6,625 nt of DNA. Origin: Chromatiales bacterium (lineage in GTDB: Bacteria > Pseudomonadota > Gammaproteobacteria > Chromatiales > Chromatiaceae). A model generated the notes under the pieces. That model was not told the origin of the DNA. It did no database searches and worked only from the letters and a program-made list of their open reading frames with translations. The position numbers and the translations under genes were made by a program. Of the stretch, positions 6,034 to 6,625 are shown piece by piece (position 1 is the stretch's first letter; every line of letters starts with the position of its first letter). The stretch is taken from contig JAHEIA010000180.1 in NCBI GenBank assembly GCA_024639625.1, forward strand, positions 1 to 6,625. Direction: 5' to 3'.

Positions 6034-6625
6034 TGGGCATCCAGGAGATCGGCTACAAGGTCTGGTCGAAGAACATCCTGTTCACCGCATTGGTCGAACT
6101 CACCTACCGCTGCAATCTGGATTGCAGCTTTTGCTACAACGACCGGGATCTGCGCGGGATCCCTCTGAGCGTGGACCAGTACTTTCGGTTTTTCGAGGAC
6201 CTGCAGGAGATGGGGGTCCTCAACCTGGTGCTCAGCGGCGGCGAGCCACTTGCCCATCCCGCCTTCTTTCGCTTGGGTGGCAAGGCCCGGGACCTGGGAT
6301 TCGTAGTCCGCATAAAATCCAACGGTCACGCTCTGCGCCGCGAAATAGTCGAACGCATCCAGGACGAGATCGACCCATTCTGTATCGACATCAGCCTGCA
6401 CGGTGCAACTCCGGCAACCCATGACCGCATGACCGGGGTTGCGGGCAGCTTCCAGCGCCTGCGCGACAACCTGCGGCAGATGTCGCAGGTCGGACTGCGC
6501 TACCGCTTGAACACTCCGCTGACAGGCTGGAATGAACACGAACTGGAGTCCATGTTCGCCCTGGCCGAAGAACTGGGCGTGGGACTCAACGTCGATCCCA
6601 GCATCTCGCCGCGGGACGACGGCGA
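6033..6625 (+). CDS. Radical SAM enzyme (PqqE/MoaA-like, possibly SPASM type), 3' partial
   Basis: The frame begins at the ATG sharing its A with the stop of the pqqD-like gene (TGATG) and runs open to the window end, giving 197 residues. The radical SAM 4Fe-4S cluster motif is C27-x3-C31-x2-C34 in ELTYRCNLDCSFCYND, followed by the SAM-contacting LSGGEPL (GGEP at 69-72), KSNG (95-98) and DISLHG (119-124), the usual order of strands in the barrel. THDRMTG and the later TPLTGWNEHELESM region also fit the PqqE/MoaA branch. Enzymes of this branch make carbon-carbon or thioether bonds in peptides, using C-terminal auxiliary clusters (SPASM) that would lie beyond the window. The coupled PqqD partner suggests a peptide substrate. 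The ribosome-binding site is poor, so translation probably depends on coupling to the gene before it. The family is certain; the reaction is not. Confidence 0.9.
   Translation, partial: MGIQEIGYKVWSKNILFTALVELTYRCNLDCSFCYNDRDLRGIPLSVDQYFRFFEDLQEMGVLNLVLSGGEPLAHPAFFRLGGKARDLGFVVRIKSNGHALRREIVERIQDEIDPFCIDISLHGATPATHDRMTGVAGSFQRLRDNLRQMSQVGLRYRLNTPLTGWNEHELESMFALAEELGVGLNVDPSISPRDDG

Noticed and set aside
5925..6539. A 204-codon minus-strand open frame opposite the pqqD-like and radical SAM genes
   Set aside because: The plus-strand genes carry clear family motifs across the whole interval; this is an antisense shadow.

Overview
The window looks like a stretch of a GC-rich (roughly 60% G+C by eye) proteobacterial chromosome. 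A bacterial thiopurine S-methyltransferase, a WecA-type GlcNAc-1-phosphate transferase and an OruR-like AraC regulator favour a gammaproteobacterium. Narrowing this further, for example to purple sulfur bacteria, would be guesswork. No rRNA, tRNA, CRISPR array, insertion sequence or phage gene is visible.

Left part (1-2081), ordinary chromosomal genes. The window opens inside a DUF389 membrane protein on the plus strand. It converges on a minus-strand thiopurine S-methyltransferase gene (tpm), with a dyad in the short gap. Upstream of tpm on the same strand is a gene for a 205-residue soluble protein that I do not recognise. The gap between these two genes holds an imperfect repeat of the end of the upstream gene, in which every difference falls at a synonymous third codon position.

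Middle part (2082-3624). A 255-base divergent intergenic region with several dyads separates the unknown gene from an AraC/XylS-family regulator on the plus strand. After the regulator comes about 270 bases of non-coding DNA. This ends in an AT-richer patch with a good extended -10 promoter directed at the next gene.

Right part (3625-6625), all plus strand. First is a wecA-like gene for the enzyme that loads the first sugar-1-phosphate onto undecaprenyl phosphate. After a 112-base hairpin-rich gap come three tightly coupled genes: an HPr-kinase-like P-loop protein, a PqqD-like peptide chaperone, and a radical SAM enzyme cut by the window end. The stops and starts overlap (ATGA, then TGATG), so these three are one translational unit. 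A PqqD homologue beside a radical SAM enzyme is the mark of ribosomal peptide modification. The kinase homologue and the neighbouring wecA suggest either a peptide-modification pathway or a surface-polysaccharide locus that uses the same parts. No precursor peptide is visible inside the window. This module is the most interesting part of the window.
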